Below, in pieces: positions 24,987 through 37,956 of a stretch of DNA of 64,000 nt. The stretch is from Metarhizium brunneum. Its lineage: Eukaryota > Ascomycota > Sordariomycetes > Hypocreales > Clavicipitaceae. The notes under the pieces were generated by a model. It ran no database searches. It saw only the letters and a program-made list of their open reading frames with translations, and was not told where the DNA came from. How positions within the stretch are numbered: position 1 is the first letter of the stretch; every line of letters begins with the position of its first letter. Location: the NCBI RefSeq assembly GCF_013426205.1, contig NC_089423.1, positions 6,572,001 to 6,636,000 of the forward strand, written 5' to 3'. The position numbers and the translations under genes were made by a program.

Positions 24987-25632
24987 GTTTGTTTTTTGTT
25001 TTGAAATTTGAATCTTGTGAGGTACATCAGCTCAAGTTCGATTTTGGTATGGTATGATATGGTGTGCATTCAATGTTTTTGCTTTCTTTTGGAACTGGGA
25101 ACGGTCTCTCCTTGGTCTGTTGATCAATCACCCGTCGCCTGTGTCCGAGCTGCTTTCTTTGCTACGTATGCGGTAGGCGAGAGTTTGTTTGAGATCAAGC
25201 CTCTTGCACACAATTAGTTCCATGTACGTACCTGTAGAGGCGCAGAGACACGCAGCGAACCTGACTGACGGTCGTAATCTGGAGTGAGTGAATGTGTGTC
25301 TTAGGACAATGGGGTGGGGTTGCCTGTGACTGTACATACGTACATTAGGCAGTTACACAGAACCTAACTGAGCGTTGTGTTCTGAAAGTGGAGAATCTAA
25401 AGACAGGCTGGCGTTACACCCGCCGACGGGTAACACAAGGTGGAAGAAAAAAGTACTATTAGAAACAACTTGCCTAATGAGCAAGCATTGGGCTCATGCG
25501 GAGAAATACCTCTCAGCGAGAATTGGGTCTGAGGAGAAGTTTGGAACGCATCAAGTTTTCCTCTTCTGGTAGCCTTACTCAAGCACGGAACTTGAAATTT
25601 GGAAAAGGAAAGAGCCATGCAAAGTACATACC

Positions 25633-25650
25633 TACCTACCTAGGTAGGTA
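25633..25650. repeat. 18-bp perfect palindrome centred on CCTAGG
   Basis: The sequence around 25630-25650 (TACCTACC then TAGGTAGGTA) is a perfect inverted repeat with its centre between 25641 and 25642. More CCTGGGTAGGT follows to the right. It could be a protein-binding site or a cruciform-prone element; no gene is close enough to tell. Confidence 0.6.
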
Positions 25651-28600
25651 CCTGGGTAGGTGCCTGCGGACTCCAAGGGTTATTTTGGTGATTATCGCCT
25701 ACTTGGGTATGACAAGGCAGCATATCAGAATTTTGATTTAACATTAGACTTTTCAACGGCCTGTGAGAGACAAGTCGAGACCTACCTCGTGAGAGCCATG
25801 CCGTTCTCCAAAACGGGGGTCGCGAGCGAAAGTACTGGGTACCTAGATACTTCAAACGTGTTGGCCCAGTACCGCATCTTAGGCCTTAGTGTTACCCAAA
25901 AGGCAACCAGTCTCAGGTACTTGAGTACTTAGGCGTAAATGCCTCCAGGGGCAACTGCTAATACTTTCCAACGCTATGCACAATTAATAAGTTCATTACG
26001 CATCACGAGGAGCGATACAATTAACCCTTGTCAATTCAGAACCCGAGACTTTCTCAAATACCCTACATGCCACATGCGCGACTTCTGCTTTGTTCACAGA
26101 TGACTGGGCAGCTCGAGATATCCTGGTGAGCAGCAGGCTTCTCTTTATCAATTGTGATGCTTACAATTTCCCATCCAGGGCTGCCGGCGTCGGGAACCCC
26201 ATCTCGGCAACATGGGGGAGTTATTGCAACTGCATGTTTACCAAACATATCACTTCGCTGACATCAACATCCTCGTCCGAATTTTGCCTCCTGCTTGTTT
26301 GCCATCAAAGCAATGACCACATCTTTTCTTCCAGACCCTTGCCTACTGATCAAGCCCTGAGAAGAACTGTGGGCCGAAATCTGACCAACATGGCAAACCC
26401 TCCCGGTTAACAGGCACACACACCTCCAAGGCCCTCCGTAATGAAGCCGTCAGCCACGAGTTTGATGTTCACATCGAGCACCAGTCGCCCTGGTCGTTGC
26501 CCTGGCTGACTGCATGGCTACCTGGGTTCTCTGCTGGGCTCGGTACCTGTTCCGCTTTGCCCAGACTCTCCACGTCAGATCAGCCCATGGCCTTTGCTAT
26601 CAAATACTGCAATACAAATCTCACCCCTCTCCACCACCTGCGAGAGCACAGGAAAAGAGATTGAGTCTATATCCCGAAGCGAGATATAACCCTTGCCCAT
26701 GGTTCGTTTGGAGGTCTTGTGTCGGCTCACAGCTGACAGAGCCATACGCCATACTTGTCCTTGTCCGGGTCCCTGTCGAACAAGAACCCACAAACCCGGG
26801 TCGCAGGCAGCCTGGATGGACAAGGATGTTGACGCAGAGCAAAGCGAATGCAGTTACCAGAGTAGTTTAGCTTCCGGCTTCACATAAGGCCCCGATTCAA
26901 TGTTGCCTCATCTGAACCTTGTCGGCATTTGCCGTACCAATGCCGGTCAATGTTGCGATAGAACCTGGATATTTCAATCCACTGGCCAACGGTTCCGCGT
27001 GGCATGGGAGACGAGTTCTCGATTCCGAACCACAAGAACGGAGGTAAATGCCACCAAAAAAGCGCGCCGCATCGTGGATTCCATGCGTCGTCTTTATCCT
27101 ACACGACAGCTTTCATGGTCAGTCGGCTAGGTGCTCGACATTTCTGACCATACAAATACTGAAACACGCATGCGGCTGGACAAACCATCATTATCGAGGA
27201 ACAGGCAGGGCTCAGCCGCTTGACAATCATTGCTGCACAATTAATCTGGAGCAACCACTAGGCCGGCAGATTTTGCGCATCACATCCAGGGTGGTGGCCC
27301 ACCAGCTAGGTTCTGGCGCCGCTGCACCTGTCCGAGCAAGGGAATCGGTCAATATTAGGTCTTTGAATGGGGCTCGCTTCCTCATCCCCGGAGCCGCCTG
27401 CCATCGTCCTTGATGGTGGAAAATTGCGCCATAATGCAGTAGACGGATAAGCAACACTCAACCAGGAATAATGAGTTTGTTTGGTCAAGAGTTTGTGTGC
27501 CCACCGGCACGATGCCGCGACACCAGTTCCCTGGTGACGGGTCTCATTCTAATACTAACAGTTCCTCGGTTGTCAAGAGGAGCTAATAAGGCTTATATAA
27601 TTCGGCCTTTGCCCGAAGGACCAGCGGCCCAGAGGACGGAGACGGATCCTTCGCTATACGTACCGGGTACAACAGTCATTTGCGAACCGTTGAGCCGTGC
27701 TTTTTCTTGGGGGCTAGATTACCACTGTTTGCCCCTTTCCTTGGTAACGAATTTCTCCCAGTATGTAGGTCAAGTTGGCTGGTTATCAATAATTTGCGGA
27801 GTACTTCTGGGCTGCAACTTGGACAGCCAGGGGGAGGGGGCTAGAATTTTTTCTTTTTCTTTTTCCTTCCAGCACGCCTGCTCGGCCCTTTATTATAGGG
27901 CAATATCCTGCGGTTGCGAGGGTTTCCTGGTTCCTTGCTGAGCCATCCTGGCACCGCAAGAAGCAATGACGAAGCAAGTGGCTCAAAAGAGACTTGTTTG
28001 CTCCGAAAGTTTGATGTAATATGCTTGGATCGCTTTCGTGCAGTCCGGGAAGGTCCAAGACACTCACCGCCGGACATCAGTGTGGCCCAAGTTGGTGCAG
28101 AGCATGCCCAATCGATGATTGCCATGATATGCGCTGTCTTGGGGCACAATCAAATCAAGCAGTTTGTGCAGCGGCCTCCACGTCAAGCAACATGAACGGC
28201 CACCGTTTTGTTGGCCACCACCTCAGCCACGGATGGTCGGGCTGTTTGGCGGTGAGGTGAAGAATCATCGCCAGAAGTTATACCGACTATTGCCTATTGC
28301 CGGCCACATTTAGTCATAGAGGGCGCAAAGCTAACAATTGGGCACTAGAGCTGCGTTTCAGCCATCATTTCACCCAACCTTGACGCAATTGTTTTCTTCT
28401 TTGCGCTGTCAAGTGCAAAGTACTTGAATGTCCTCGGTTCAGCCGGCCAGGCGGTCAGAAAGACAAGCTGTTGGGGATGTGCTAAGCTAAGTCGGATTTT
28501 TGTTTGTCGTGGGCCCGCACCTTGACAGTACGGCATCGTAAACGGCTAGAATGTAGTTTTGTTTCTGCTTCTCGGTCTAAGGAATGAGATGGCAATTATT

Positions 28601-31600
28601 ATAATCGTTACGGAGTATAGGACTTGATAAATATCCTGCCGCGGTTGCCAAGGTGGCTGCCGTTGAAGCATTGGATGGAGAGAAACGAGAAGACGCACCA
28701 ACCACAATGTCTCAGTGTCATAGTCCAACCAACTGTCGTGGCTCCTTCCTCCTCGTTAGGATGAACTTGGCTCGTGCGTTCCTGCCAACGTGCATGTGCT
28801 TCCTTCCATTTGGGCTCACTTGCTTGAATTCAAAGACGCCACAAATCCTCATTATGGAGCGTCACGACTGGACCTCTCCTTTGTTGTCACCATGCGCCCA
28901 GTCAGGCTTGTGTGGTGGACCGACAGCACGGTTAACAGGGGACGCAAATGTCTGCATCTATGGGGCATCTCAGGTGTCGCACATTTCTCCTTCGCAGATG
29001 CTGTTGGGCTCTAGTGGAGAACGAGGGGTGGAGGGCAAAGAGAGAAGACGGGACGACAAGATATAGAGTCTTTCTTGGAGGAGATCGGGACCAATGCCGC
29101 TATGGATGTGGCCTTCTAGGCTTTTGGTATGTCAATTATGACCATCTTACCCACATTCGCCGTCTAATCTGGAAAGGATACTTGCACGGTTGCATCAGGC
29201 GTCCAGAATCTTGCCGGCAGCCAAGGCACATGAGGATGCTGCATTAATTGCTCGTCAGGCTGGGGCAAATCGGTGTGGTGGCTTGGGCAAGAAAGCGTGT
29301 CGTGATGAACGGTTGATCATGGTTCGCAGCCCATCAACGAACCGCTCGAAATAGCCCCGGTCTTGACGTGGACTGCTAGGACACCAACGAAGCACCCACC
29401 ATCGTGACAGCCCGACGTTTGAGCCAACTCAACCTTTGACCGCCAATTCGGACACTGGTCCAGTGACAAGTCGGGGATGTTTCCGGCGAGCGCGGCGTCA
29501 TGCGCGTCAAGAGGTGTGAGCAACTTCGCCCGTTATTCGGTTCGGGCCTTGGGGAGCCTGGCCAACTCACCATGTGTTAGTGTGAGCTGTGTCACCAACG
29601 TAACAGAAATGACGAAAGGACCGGTGTTGGCCATTTGGCTCGGTGCTTGCAACAAGAAGAGACCGACAGCAGCTAGGCTACATACCAGTTGGAAGAGGGC
29701 CGCTAGCCAACAATCCTAGATGGACCAGCCTCGTCTGGAAACACCGCCGTTGAAGCATGATGCATAAATTAGCCTGAATTTGTCAGTCCAAGAGGCATGT
29801 GGCATTTCGAGTCAATGCCATAATCCAAGTGTCAAGTTGTACGTGGTGTCTCTCAACCATCCAGTCGCACACAATGACTGGCACGGCTTCTCTGGGGCCG
29901 TGATTTTAAATTTTTTTATCTGATTGCACCGCAGGTAGATGACTTACATATGTATGTACAATACGCAGAAAACCCGTGCCTACTCCATACAAGCCGATGA
30001 GCTAAGATGCAGTGGGTGCTATGCATCTCGCGTGACTAGGCCTACATGATGTAGGTGACTGCAGCCAGGCGGGTCAGATCTTCATCAGCAAGGATGTCAC
30101 CCAAGCGTCCACCGAACCCGTACTCAGTGCTTGTACAAAACGCGAATTGGGTGGTGGCGGTCGTCACCTCCTCAAGTACACTCCCGGATCGCATCGTGTC
30201 GCATCGCATCGCATCGAATCGGACGTTGTTGCACCAGCACCGCGGTGGGAGGCTTCAGATGCTTGGAAGGCTCGGGATCTTGATGACCCCACCTCCGGAT
30301 GAGCTCATGTCGTCATAGGACGGTGGGAAACAAACAATTGTCCTCTTCCAACAAACCTACAGTTGGCTGCTCTTTCCACTGCTTGGACGTTCCATCACCG
30401 GCAACATCAAGTCGGTAAGCACAGATGTGGCTTCACTCACGGTGCTTTGGCCTTGACGGCCTCTATTGAATCTTTCCACACCCTGGTTCGGTGGTGGGTA
30501 TATACTGCAATCCTCGAACAGGAGGAGAGTGCAAAGAAGCGTGTTTTTCGGGCATGAAGTCATTGTTCGGAGGACCAAGGCCTATAACGAGCAAAGGGCG
30601 CGGAAAACGCCAGATGCACCATCAAACGGTTTGTGACGATGCAAATCATGTTCGAAACTCAAGCCCCTGGCAAAAAGGAGCAACGCGAACCTCCTCCCCT
30701 GGCCAGGGCCATCTGAACCCCGAGATGAAGCTCCATGTCACGCCGTCGTCTCTGATCGTTGTGAGGAAGGCGAGGCCATGTAACGTCTGCCACGCACCCC
30801 TTTTTCCACGGCCAGGAGTTTTTTTCTTCTTCTTTGCCCGTGTCCCTGTCAGGTGAATGAAATGGATGATAGGCCTCGTAAGACACAAGTAAAAACGTAC
30901 GGCATCGAAGCATTGGTGCTGGCATGCATGGCTTCGTGGCCTTGCGCTGCCCAACGAGCTACGGGTCGCTGGCTTTGCCCCAGGAGTTCAGCGCCAGCCC
31001 CAGATGCAAACAGAAGATTGACGCTAAGGAGGGAGGGGGCCTGGCAACAGCATGCGAGGATCAGCTGCCCGAGAATACCATGTGGAAGCTTGAGATGTTG
31101 GAACGGGAAGGAACGCGACCCAACCAGGGGGCACACAGAAAAATTTTAGCCAGCGGCCGTTGAGAAGCGTTGGACTCCAGCCTCTCCCACCTCGAGACCC
31201 AAACCTAGGCATTGTTCAAAGGGCGGGATATTCGTGGGTGGAGGGGCGTGTTGGCAAGCTTGTTTGTCAGGCCGGGTAAGGTTGGAGATGTAGGTACCCA
31301 ACGGGCTTACACAAGTGGGCGGGCGAACGAACTCCTCCAACTTGCACACCGCATCAGATGTTGCAAGGCACAATGCGCTGGAAAAGGAAAGACGATGAGT
31401 AGCTAGTGGAGTTGTACCGCATGTGTGCATTTGTTCTGCTCGACATTCATGCAGCAGCACCCACGACAAGATCAAACTCGAGCTTGCGGACACGCTAGAT
31501 AGTAGACACTGGGCAGCGGAGAGGGAACCTGGGAGCCAGGCTGCCGTTGCTACTGCTACAATAATCGTCGACCTTGCTGTTCAGCCGTGCCTCTAAGTGG

Positions 31601-34440
31601 GAGAACCTTTACAGTTAACCAAATACGTCCAAGGACGGGGTCAAAGAAGGAATTTCTGCTGCATGTCTGATGCGTGTGAAGCGCATGCATTGCGGGCAAC
31701 GCAGACACTGGCGCGTGTGGGTGTTGGAGGATCAACTGTTTGGGATTCGGAGGGTCCGTCTGCAGTTTGTCTGGTGTGATAGCAGAGGGGCGTGTGTATC
31801 ATCACTCTATGTATCATTGGAAAGCATCCAACGAGCCTGATAGGCAAGATAAAATCGTCCACTGCGCATACGCCAAGAGTTCATCGTCCACCATCGGAAA
31901 GAGAGCGGCTGACGGTTATCGCCAACGGCTGTGATGGGGGCGACACCAATTTGGCCATCCACCTTTCAAGCTGACAACCAAAACCACCATCCGGAAGTCA
32001 TGGCTGAAGGCAGCACCAAGTACAAGTACTGAGTAGCCCGTGGGTTCGATGCGCGGTGGGTGCTGTTAAAAAAAAAGTGCAATACATGTAGGGACCAGAC
32101 GCAATTTGCCCAGCTTGATTCAAGTTGGGCAATATAAAAGAGTCCTCGGATTGGATGGCCAAGTCAATGGAAAATTTCGGAGTCGGCTGAAGAGCTACTT
32201 ATCGTTGGTGAAAATACGGAATCGCCTCTTGATCTGGGGCCAATGCTGAGAAAAAAAGAAGGGGGAGGGCTGGACCAAGCTGGCGAGTGCTAGTAGCTGA
32301 TTCCGCATGAATGTCCAAAGTAGTATCATCACAGAACCCACACTTTCGAATTATTTGTCTGCCACAAGCATAATGAAGTTAATTAACAAGGCACGGCACA
32401 GCACCGGTGGCAAGCCACAAGAATGGTTGTGCCCAGCTTGGCTTATTACACGTCACGGGTTCGCCTGAATCGTCTTGGGCCAATGTCAAACTGGTATATT
32501 GAATGAGCTCGTTGCGAGGCGCCAGATTTAGAAGTTTGGAACGTAGCCCCAGCCTAGTTGTGGCCCGAGATTTGCGCTCGCTCACTCCGTGGACCCGGCA
32601 AGTTTCCCTGAGGAACCAGACCCCATATACAAAGCCTTAGGCCTTGTGCGTTTGAGGTTGAGCAGTCCTTCACACCGCTCGCTCTGAGCGTGTATTGCTG
32701 GCATGACGTGTGAGTCTGGATATTGCAGAAGAGCCGAAGGGGGCCAGCCAAGTAGTATCAATATACAATATAGCCACTGGATATGCAGCCAAGGACAACG
32801 ATTGGTGGATTGAATCGGGGGGAGACTCTGGAGGGTTTCGTACAAGTCTAGGGCGCATGGCTACATTGTACATACGGGACATTTTTTTTTTTGGCACAAG
32901 ACCAACAACAACGCCGTGCAAGAGGGCAAGTTGCAAAAAGTCTATGGTGCACGGCCCACGGCCAGCGGCCAACGGGCTGCGTGGCCCAGATGTCGGTTGT
33001 TGATGTCAAGGCTTGGTTTGTCTTGGGTGTTCTTCGGCGCTTGCCTGTCAACTCGTGTGTCCCGACGCCTCAATGCCCCCAGGCGCCCCCCCATGCCCCC
33101 CATGCCGCACAGGCAATCGCTCTTCAAGTCGGCTGCCCTGCTTGGCCCACGCCCCCATTTTGACTTCATCCTCTGGCACACGCCCCTTCCTTCAAGATGG
33201 AAGCATGAAGCGCTCAACGGCTGCCACCGTATTACCCACTGCCCACCGCCGCCCACTGTGCCATGCTCAAGGACCCGTTCCCCAGGGCCATGACTGGCTT
33301 GATACACCCCAAAAACGCATGGCTTCCCATTGACACCGGGTTCCTTGGTCTCTGGTTGCTCATGCATTGTCGCGCTAGGTAGCCCTATATTGGACGTAGC
33401 TCATTTGGAACCCAGCCGGCAAGCAAGCAATCAAGCAAGCCTCTCCTTTCCTGCGCATGTACGGAGCATTATGTACGTATGTATTGATAGCCGGCGCCTC
33501 GGGACACTGACAGGGCCGGGACAAGCTCGAGGTCTGGGACTGGGATTGGGTGCCAGGAGCCGGGAGTCGGGTCGTGAGGACTTGCGCGCCCACTGGTATT
33601 GTATTGTGCAGTCCGGTACCCCGTACTCTCACCGTACATACACTCATGCTGTTCAATGTTGCCCATTCCTGCTCCCTCTTCCCGGTGGTCCTCGTGCTCT
33701 TGCCCCATCCCATGTTGCTTGCTTTGCCGGCAGAGGAAAGAACGGAAAGAACCAGACCAGACAAGACAGGAGCAACGTGACCTGCCGTCTCACCGGCATT
33801 GTCTCGATTTTGGAACTTGCAGCCGGCCATCTTCCTTGTTCCCGGAGGACGCGAGTCTGGTGCCAAGTACTCCGTACCTCGGGTCGTCTAGAAGCATGCA
33901 GACACTCTAGGCACGCTGGAGAGGTACCCAGGTACCCAGGTACTCCGTACTCATGTCTGGTAATAACATGTTTCCCCTCGATGTCATATCCCAACTTGAA
34001 CCACCAGGTCGTGCGCACGCAGCGAGAGCCGGTTGCCACTTGCTATCCTCAACCCCGGATGCCACAGCGTCGGTGCTGGAGGAACAGAGCAGGTATCAGA
34101 CACGGTACACATTGTATGTACATATGTACATGTGTATTATTCCCTGCTCCGTATTGTCCAGAGCTTGCCGTGCAATACTGCACATGCCAAACAAGGCCTG
34201 TTTGTATGTATGTATGTACTTAAGTACTTAAGTATGTATTGTAATGGCCATGTCGGCACACCCAGTCTCTTGGACCGCCTTCGTTGCTTTTGCCGCTTTT
34301 TTTCTCCTGACCCCTGTCGGCGACCCTCTTTGGAGGCCATTTCTCTCTTCCATCTGCAAACCCTGGAACCAGCAAGCTCCCGGCCGCGCAGGCCCGCCTC
34401 GTCCCTGCACATGTGCAATGTGGGCAATGTGCTCACACCC

Positions 34441-34530
34441 CCCTGCCTGGTCCTGCCCTGTCTGCCCTGTCTGCCCTGCCCTGTCTGCCCTGCCCTGTCT
34501 GCCCTGTCCGGTCCTGCCCTGTCCTGCTTG
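34441..34530 (+). repeat. CCCTG/TCTG simple tandem repeat
   Basis: About 90 bp of imperfect tandem CCCTGTCTG and CCTGC units, intergenic. A run of T and CTT repeats follows at 34560-34585. It looks like slippage-prone low-complexity DNA. Confidence 0.65.
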
Positions 34531-35148
34531 ATGCCTCATCCGACCATGATTGACGTTTCTCTTTTTTTTCTTCTTCTTCTTCTTTGCACGCTGTTGCTTC
34601 TTGTTTCCGCTTGGCAATCCTTTGCCCAAAGCCATAACTGCCAGCCCGTATTGCATATAGCACACCGTTGACATATTGCACGTACGACGCATACCCAGGC
34701 CCCAGGCCCCAGGCACCAGGCACCCTGACTCCATACTTGAGCACTACTACTCCCATTGCTCCGTACAATACGCACTTACATGCCGCTACGCGTGAGGCCG
34801 TCTTCTTCTTTGCTCCATCCCCATCCCAACCGGCGTCGACTCCGGACTCCATACTCTGGTCCATCCCAGCTTGCCTACCTGCTTCGGTAGGTATATATGG
34901 AGTGCCCTAGGGACTGTCCTGGCTCGTTTCCCAGCGTCTGGTTTGCCTCATCTACACTCATCTCGACCCTATTGGTGGATAGCGAACCCCAGCATAACCA
35001 ATCATACGGGTAAATGCCATTTATAAACACAATCAACAAGGAGTCGATGTGTCCTTGACTAGCCCGAGACATATCGGATGCGCTTCCTCGCCATCTTCCT
35101 CTCCTTGGACAACTTCTTCCTGCACCCTTCTACTACACCATACCTGCT

Positions 35149-35184
35149 CAGCCAGTCCAGCCAGCCCAGCCAGCCCAGCCAGTC
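35149..35184 (+). repeat. 9-bp CAGCCAGYC tandem repeat in the Myb gene leader
   Basis: Four units of CAGCCAGCC or CAGCCAGTC lie in tandem in the presumed 5' leader of the Myb-like gene. They fall inside a short upstream open frame that starts at the ATG at 35080. Confidence 0.6.
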
Positions 35185-36089
35185 CTTAGCCACCAGCCTG
35201 AGAACGAGATAAACCGTCCGATCATCCAGGCCGTCAAATCGTCAATCCGTCAAACCGCCAAATCCGTCAACCTGCCAGTCCGTCACACATTGCCAAGCCT
35301 TTGAACCTTCGCACTCGCCATCCGACGCCCAGTAGCAGCTTGAGTCATTATACACTGTCGTCACACATCTTCCTCTCTCGGCCGTTTCAGCTTCCTATAT
35401 TTGGACCATATTTCTCTTACAGAACTGCCATCTCGAACTTGCCAACTTGAACTTTTCTGTGCGCTCCAGAAATTGACACGGCAACCACAGGACCACCAAG
35501 ACCTTCATACACAGACACGCACGGAAACCCAAGGTCCAGCATCGACCACGACTGCTCTACTCGAGAGATTCCATTCCTGCCTGCGACACACCTAGGCATA
35601 TCGTTTACCCTGCCCCCTCCTGTGTGCTGGTACACCGCATCGTCTGAGTGACTCCATCCGCCCCAAAAAAGACCAAGCCCCTTGAATCCAAAGCCAGTGT
35701 CAAAGCCCAACGGGTGACGCCTGTTAGGCAGTCAGCGAGAAAAACTGGCCCAACTCAAGAGCCAGCCTTTGCTCTGCCTCCCGCGGGCAGAGCCACCGTT
35801 CGGCGTCATCAACAACGGCGACATCGGTTTCATACGCGGACACCAAGCCTCTGTACACGGACATTGTGCCGCTACAAGAGGCAGCACGACCATCAACGTG
35901 GATATAACTTCACTCCTAAAGTCTTCCGACTCAAATGAGTCCCAAGGCTTCTCTCACCAACCCTTGCGCGATCCAGCACCACCCTCCCATTCGATTCCGA
36001 CGTTATCTGCCCATGGACAACAACCACCTCCACCACTAATCCCAGGAACCGGGGCCGTGCCTCCTCCACGTCCTGTCGGCTCTATACCG

Positions 36090-37144
36090 ATGCCCGGTCC
36101 CCGACGTAGCATGCCACCTCAAGGTTCAGATCTGCCGGTCAAGAAGCAGAGCAAGTGGTCACCGGAGGAAGATGCCCTCATCATTGAGCTACGGGGCAGC
36201 GGGATGAAGTGGGAGGATGTGTCGAAGCGTCTTCCTGGAAGAAGTGCCATAAGTTGTCGGCTTCACTACCAGAACTACCTCGAAAGACGCAGCGAATGGG
36301 ACGAAGAGCGCAAGAATAAACTTGCCCGACTTTATGAGAGGTAAGCCGCTTCTTTTGCCTTTCTTTGCTTTCTTGTCCGCGGCTGGGGTCTAATACGGCA
36401 ATTATTTACGCGGTTTCCACCGCCACCGTGCCACATACCCAGACAGACAAGGTCTAACAATCCAACAGGTTTAAATCAGAGATGTGGGCTAAGGTGGCTG
36501 AAGAACTTGCTGTTCCCTGGAGGGCTGCAGAAGCAATGCATTGGCAACTTGGCGAGGCGGACATGGCTCGAAGGGCCGGAGTGGTTCCATTTTCTCTCGC
36601 GGCGGTCAATGTCGAAGGCGGTCATCGAGCTGCACCACCACGAGCTAACATTCACTTCCAGCCTCCTGACACTGTCGGTCGACACCTCACTCCACCTTCT
36701 CCTCGAGCAATGTACGCCCGAAATCCTCCTGTCTCGGCAATGTCCACTGGTCATATACCAAGAGGCGAAAATGTTGGCGCGCCGGTCCCTCCGCCCCTCG
36801 CAGGGGCTGGGCCCGCGCAGGGATCCATGACGGAGCAACACGGCGAGTTTTATTATAGCCCAGGGCCTGTATCTGTCGGTCCTGGTCTTGCTCCTATCCA
36901 ACACCAAGGGCAGCCACGGAATCCTGGACCATTGCCTAGTCTTGCTGAACTTACGACGGGTGTCAGCCCATACGCGCAACAACTCGATCGACCACGTTCA
37001 GGGCGTCTGACTCCAGGCCCAAAGCATGGGATGCCGATGCAGACTCCCCCTAGCTATCACCAACAACTTGATGCCAGAGTGAAGCGCCGAGCGAGCCCAG
37101 AAACGATGAAACGCGAGGGAAGCCACCGACGACGATTGGGGTGA
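36090..37144 (+). CDS. Myb/SANT-like DNA-binding protein
   Basis: A predicted nuclear protein in two exons (36090-36340 and 36469-37144; intron GTAAGC...AACAG with a split Arg codon), giving 308 residues from the first in-frame ATG. A Myb/SANT repeat lies at about residues 16-65: KWSPEEDALIIELRGSGMKW with the recognition-helix region LPGRSAISCRLHYQNYL. A second, more degenerate repeat follows (EMWAKVAEELAVPWRAAEAMHWQLG). The rest is Pro/Gly-rich and ends in a basic tail (KRRASPETMKREGSHRRR). The frame is open about 370 nt upstream without ATG, and its sequence (SQGFSHQPLRDPAPPSHSIP...) looks like genuine protein, matching what I recall of orthologous N-termini. The true protein may therefore be longer, through a spliced upstream exon or a non-AUG start. 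Targets are unknown. The gene is convergent with TRM9. Confidence 0.8.
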
Positions 37145-37883
37145 TTCAAAGCTGATTTTTTTTTCTTCACTATTCTTATCTTTTTTTTTATGATCCATCT
37201 TTCATATAAGCAAGGGTTTAAATCATGGGGAAACATTCAAATAGAGGGAAAGCGAAATTTCATGGGATACTTTGGAAGGGTTTAAAGCGAGCGATTATGC
37301 ATACTAGGAGCGGCGGTATTTGTTAACGACACCATTCCACTATCTTTTTTTTTTATTTCTATTTTTCTATTTTTATTTTTTATTCTTCTACAAGATACCA
37401 CTAAATCTATCATCGGTCTGTGAGCTTCTGGTACAACAGGGAAGGGAGGGATTACTGAATGATGCGGATATGGAGGACATTATGGTTGGAATACAACAAG
37501 CACAGGGACTGGGTGCATTTCTTGATTTAAAGAGCTGATACGGGGCCAGTTGGATTGGCTGATAGCTGGTGATTCATGAACTGTACGTATAGAGGCATGG
37601 GCTGGAAAGACAAAAAGGCATTACATAGAGCCGCTATGGCAGTAATTCGCATATTTTACAGGATGAGGGTATGTTTAACTTGATGTTTTTTGCCATGGCC
37701 CAGGAATTTGCTCCGACGGACGGAGCCCATGTAGTTGATAATTGTCAATCTAAGAAGTTAGGAAAGTGCCATGCGATGCCAACTTTGCCCATGACGTTGA
37801 CGTACACACGCTCACACGCACCACAAGAGGTAATCCGTCTGGCATTGGCCGTCCAACACTTGATGTCATGCATATGCTTTGTG

Positions 37884-37918
<35 letters not shown>

Positions 37919-37956
37919 GTATGACATTTCATATATTCATTCACACGCCGTCAACG
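37145..37956. other. Convergent intergenic region, Myb gene / TRM9
   Basis: It contains the two 3' ends and T-rich stretches (37155-37190, 37340-37390) typical of 3' UTR and polyadenylation regions. No gene is seen; small frames at 37320-37538 and 37671-37979 have no features. A dinucleotide repeat is listed separately. Confidence 0.5.
37884..37923 (+). repeat. TA and TATG microsatellite
   Basis: A run of about eleven TA dinucleotides passes directly into about four TATG units. It lies just beyond the TRM9 stop codon, probably in its 3' UTR, and is probably length-polymorphic. Confidence 0.85.

Larger units (their letters stand above)
24987..36089. other. 11-kb region without a recognisable gene; Myb gene leader at its right end
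   Basis: No domain-bearing open frame or plausible multi-exon gene was found on either strand. Composition is near 50% GC, so it does not look like an AT-rich RIP-mutated repeat block. The longest frame (33330-34223, plus) starts at TTG, reads through simple repeats and is judged chance. The region is rich in GTAC-type short palindromes and in the dispersed 9-mer (28609-28617, 33868-33876, 33941-33949). From about 35100 on it is pyrimidine-rich and nearly free of ATG, and the final 370 nt are open in the Myb frame, so the right end is probably the Myb gene leader. Short repeats are annotated separately. Confidence 0.45.

Noticed and set aside
33330..34223. 297-codon plus-strand frame
   Set aside because: It begins at TTG, passes through GTAC-rich and simple repeats, and shows no domain or coding composition.
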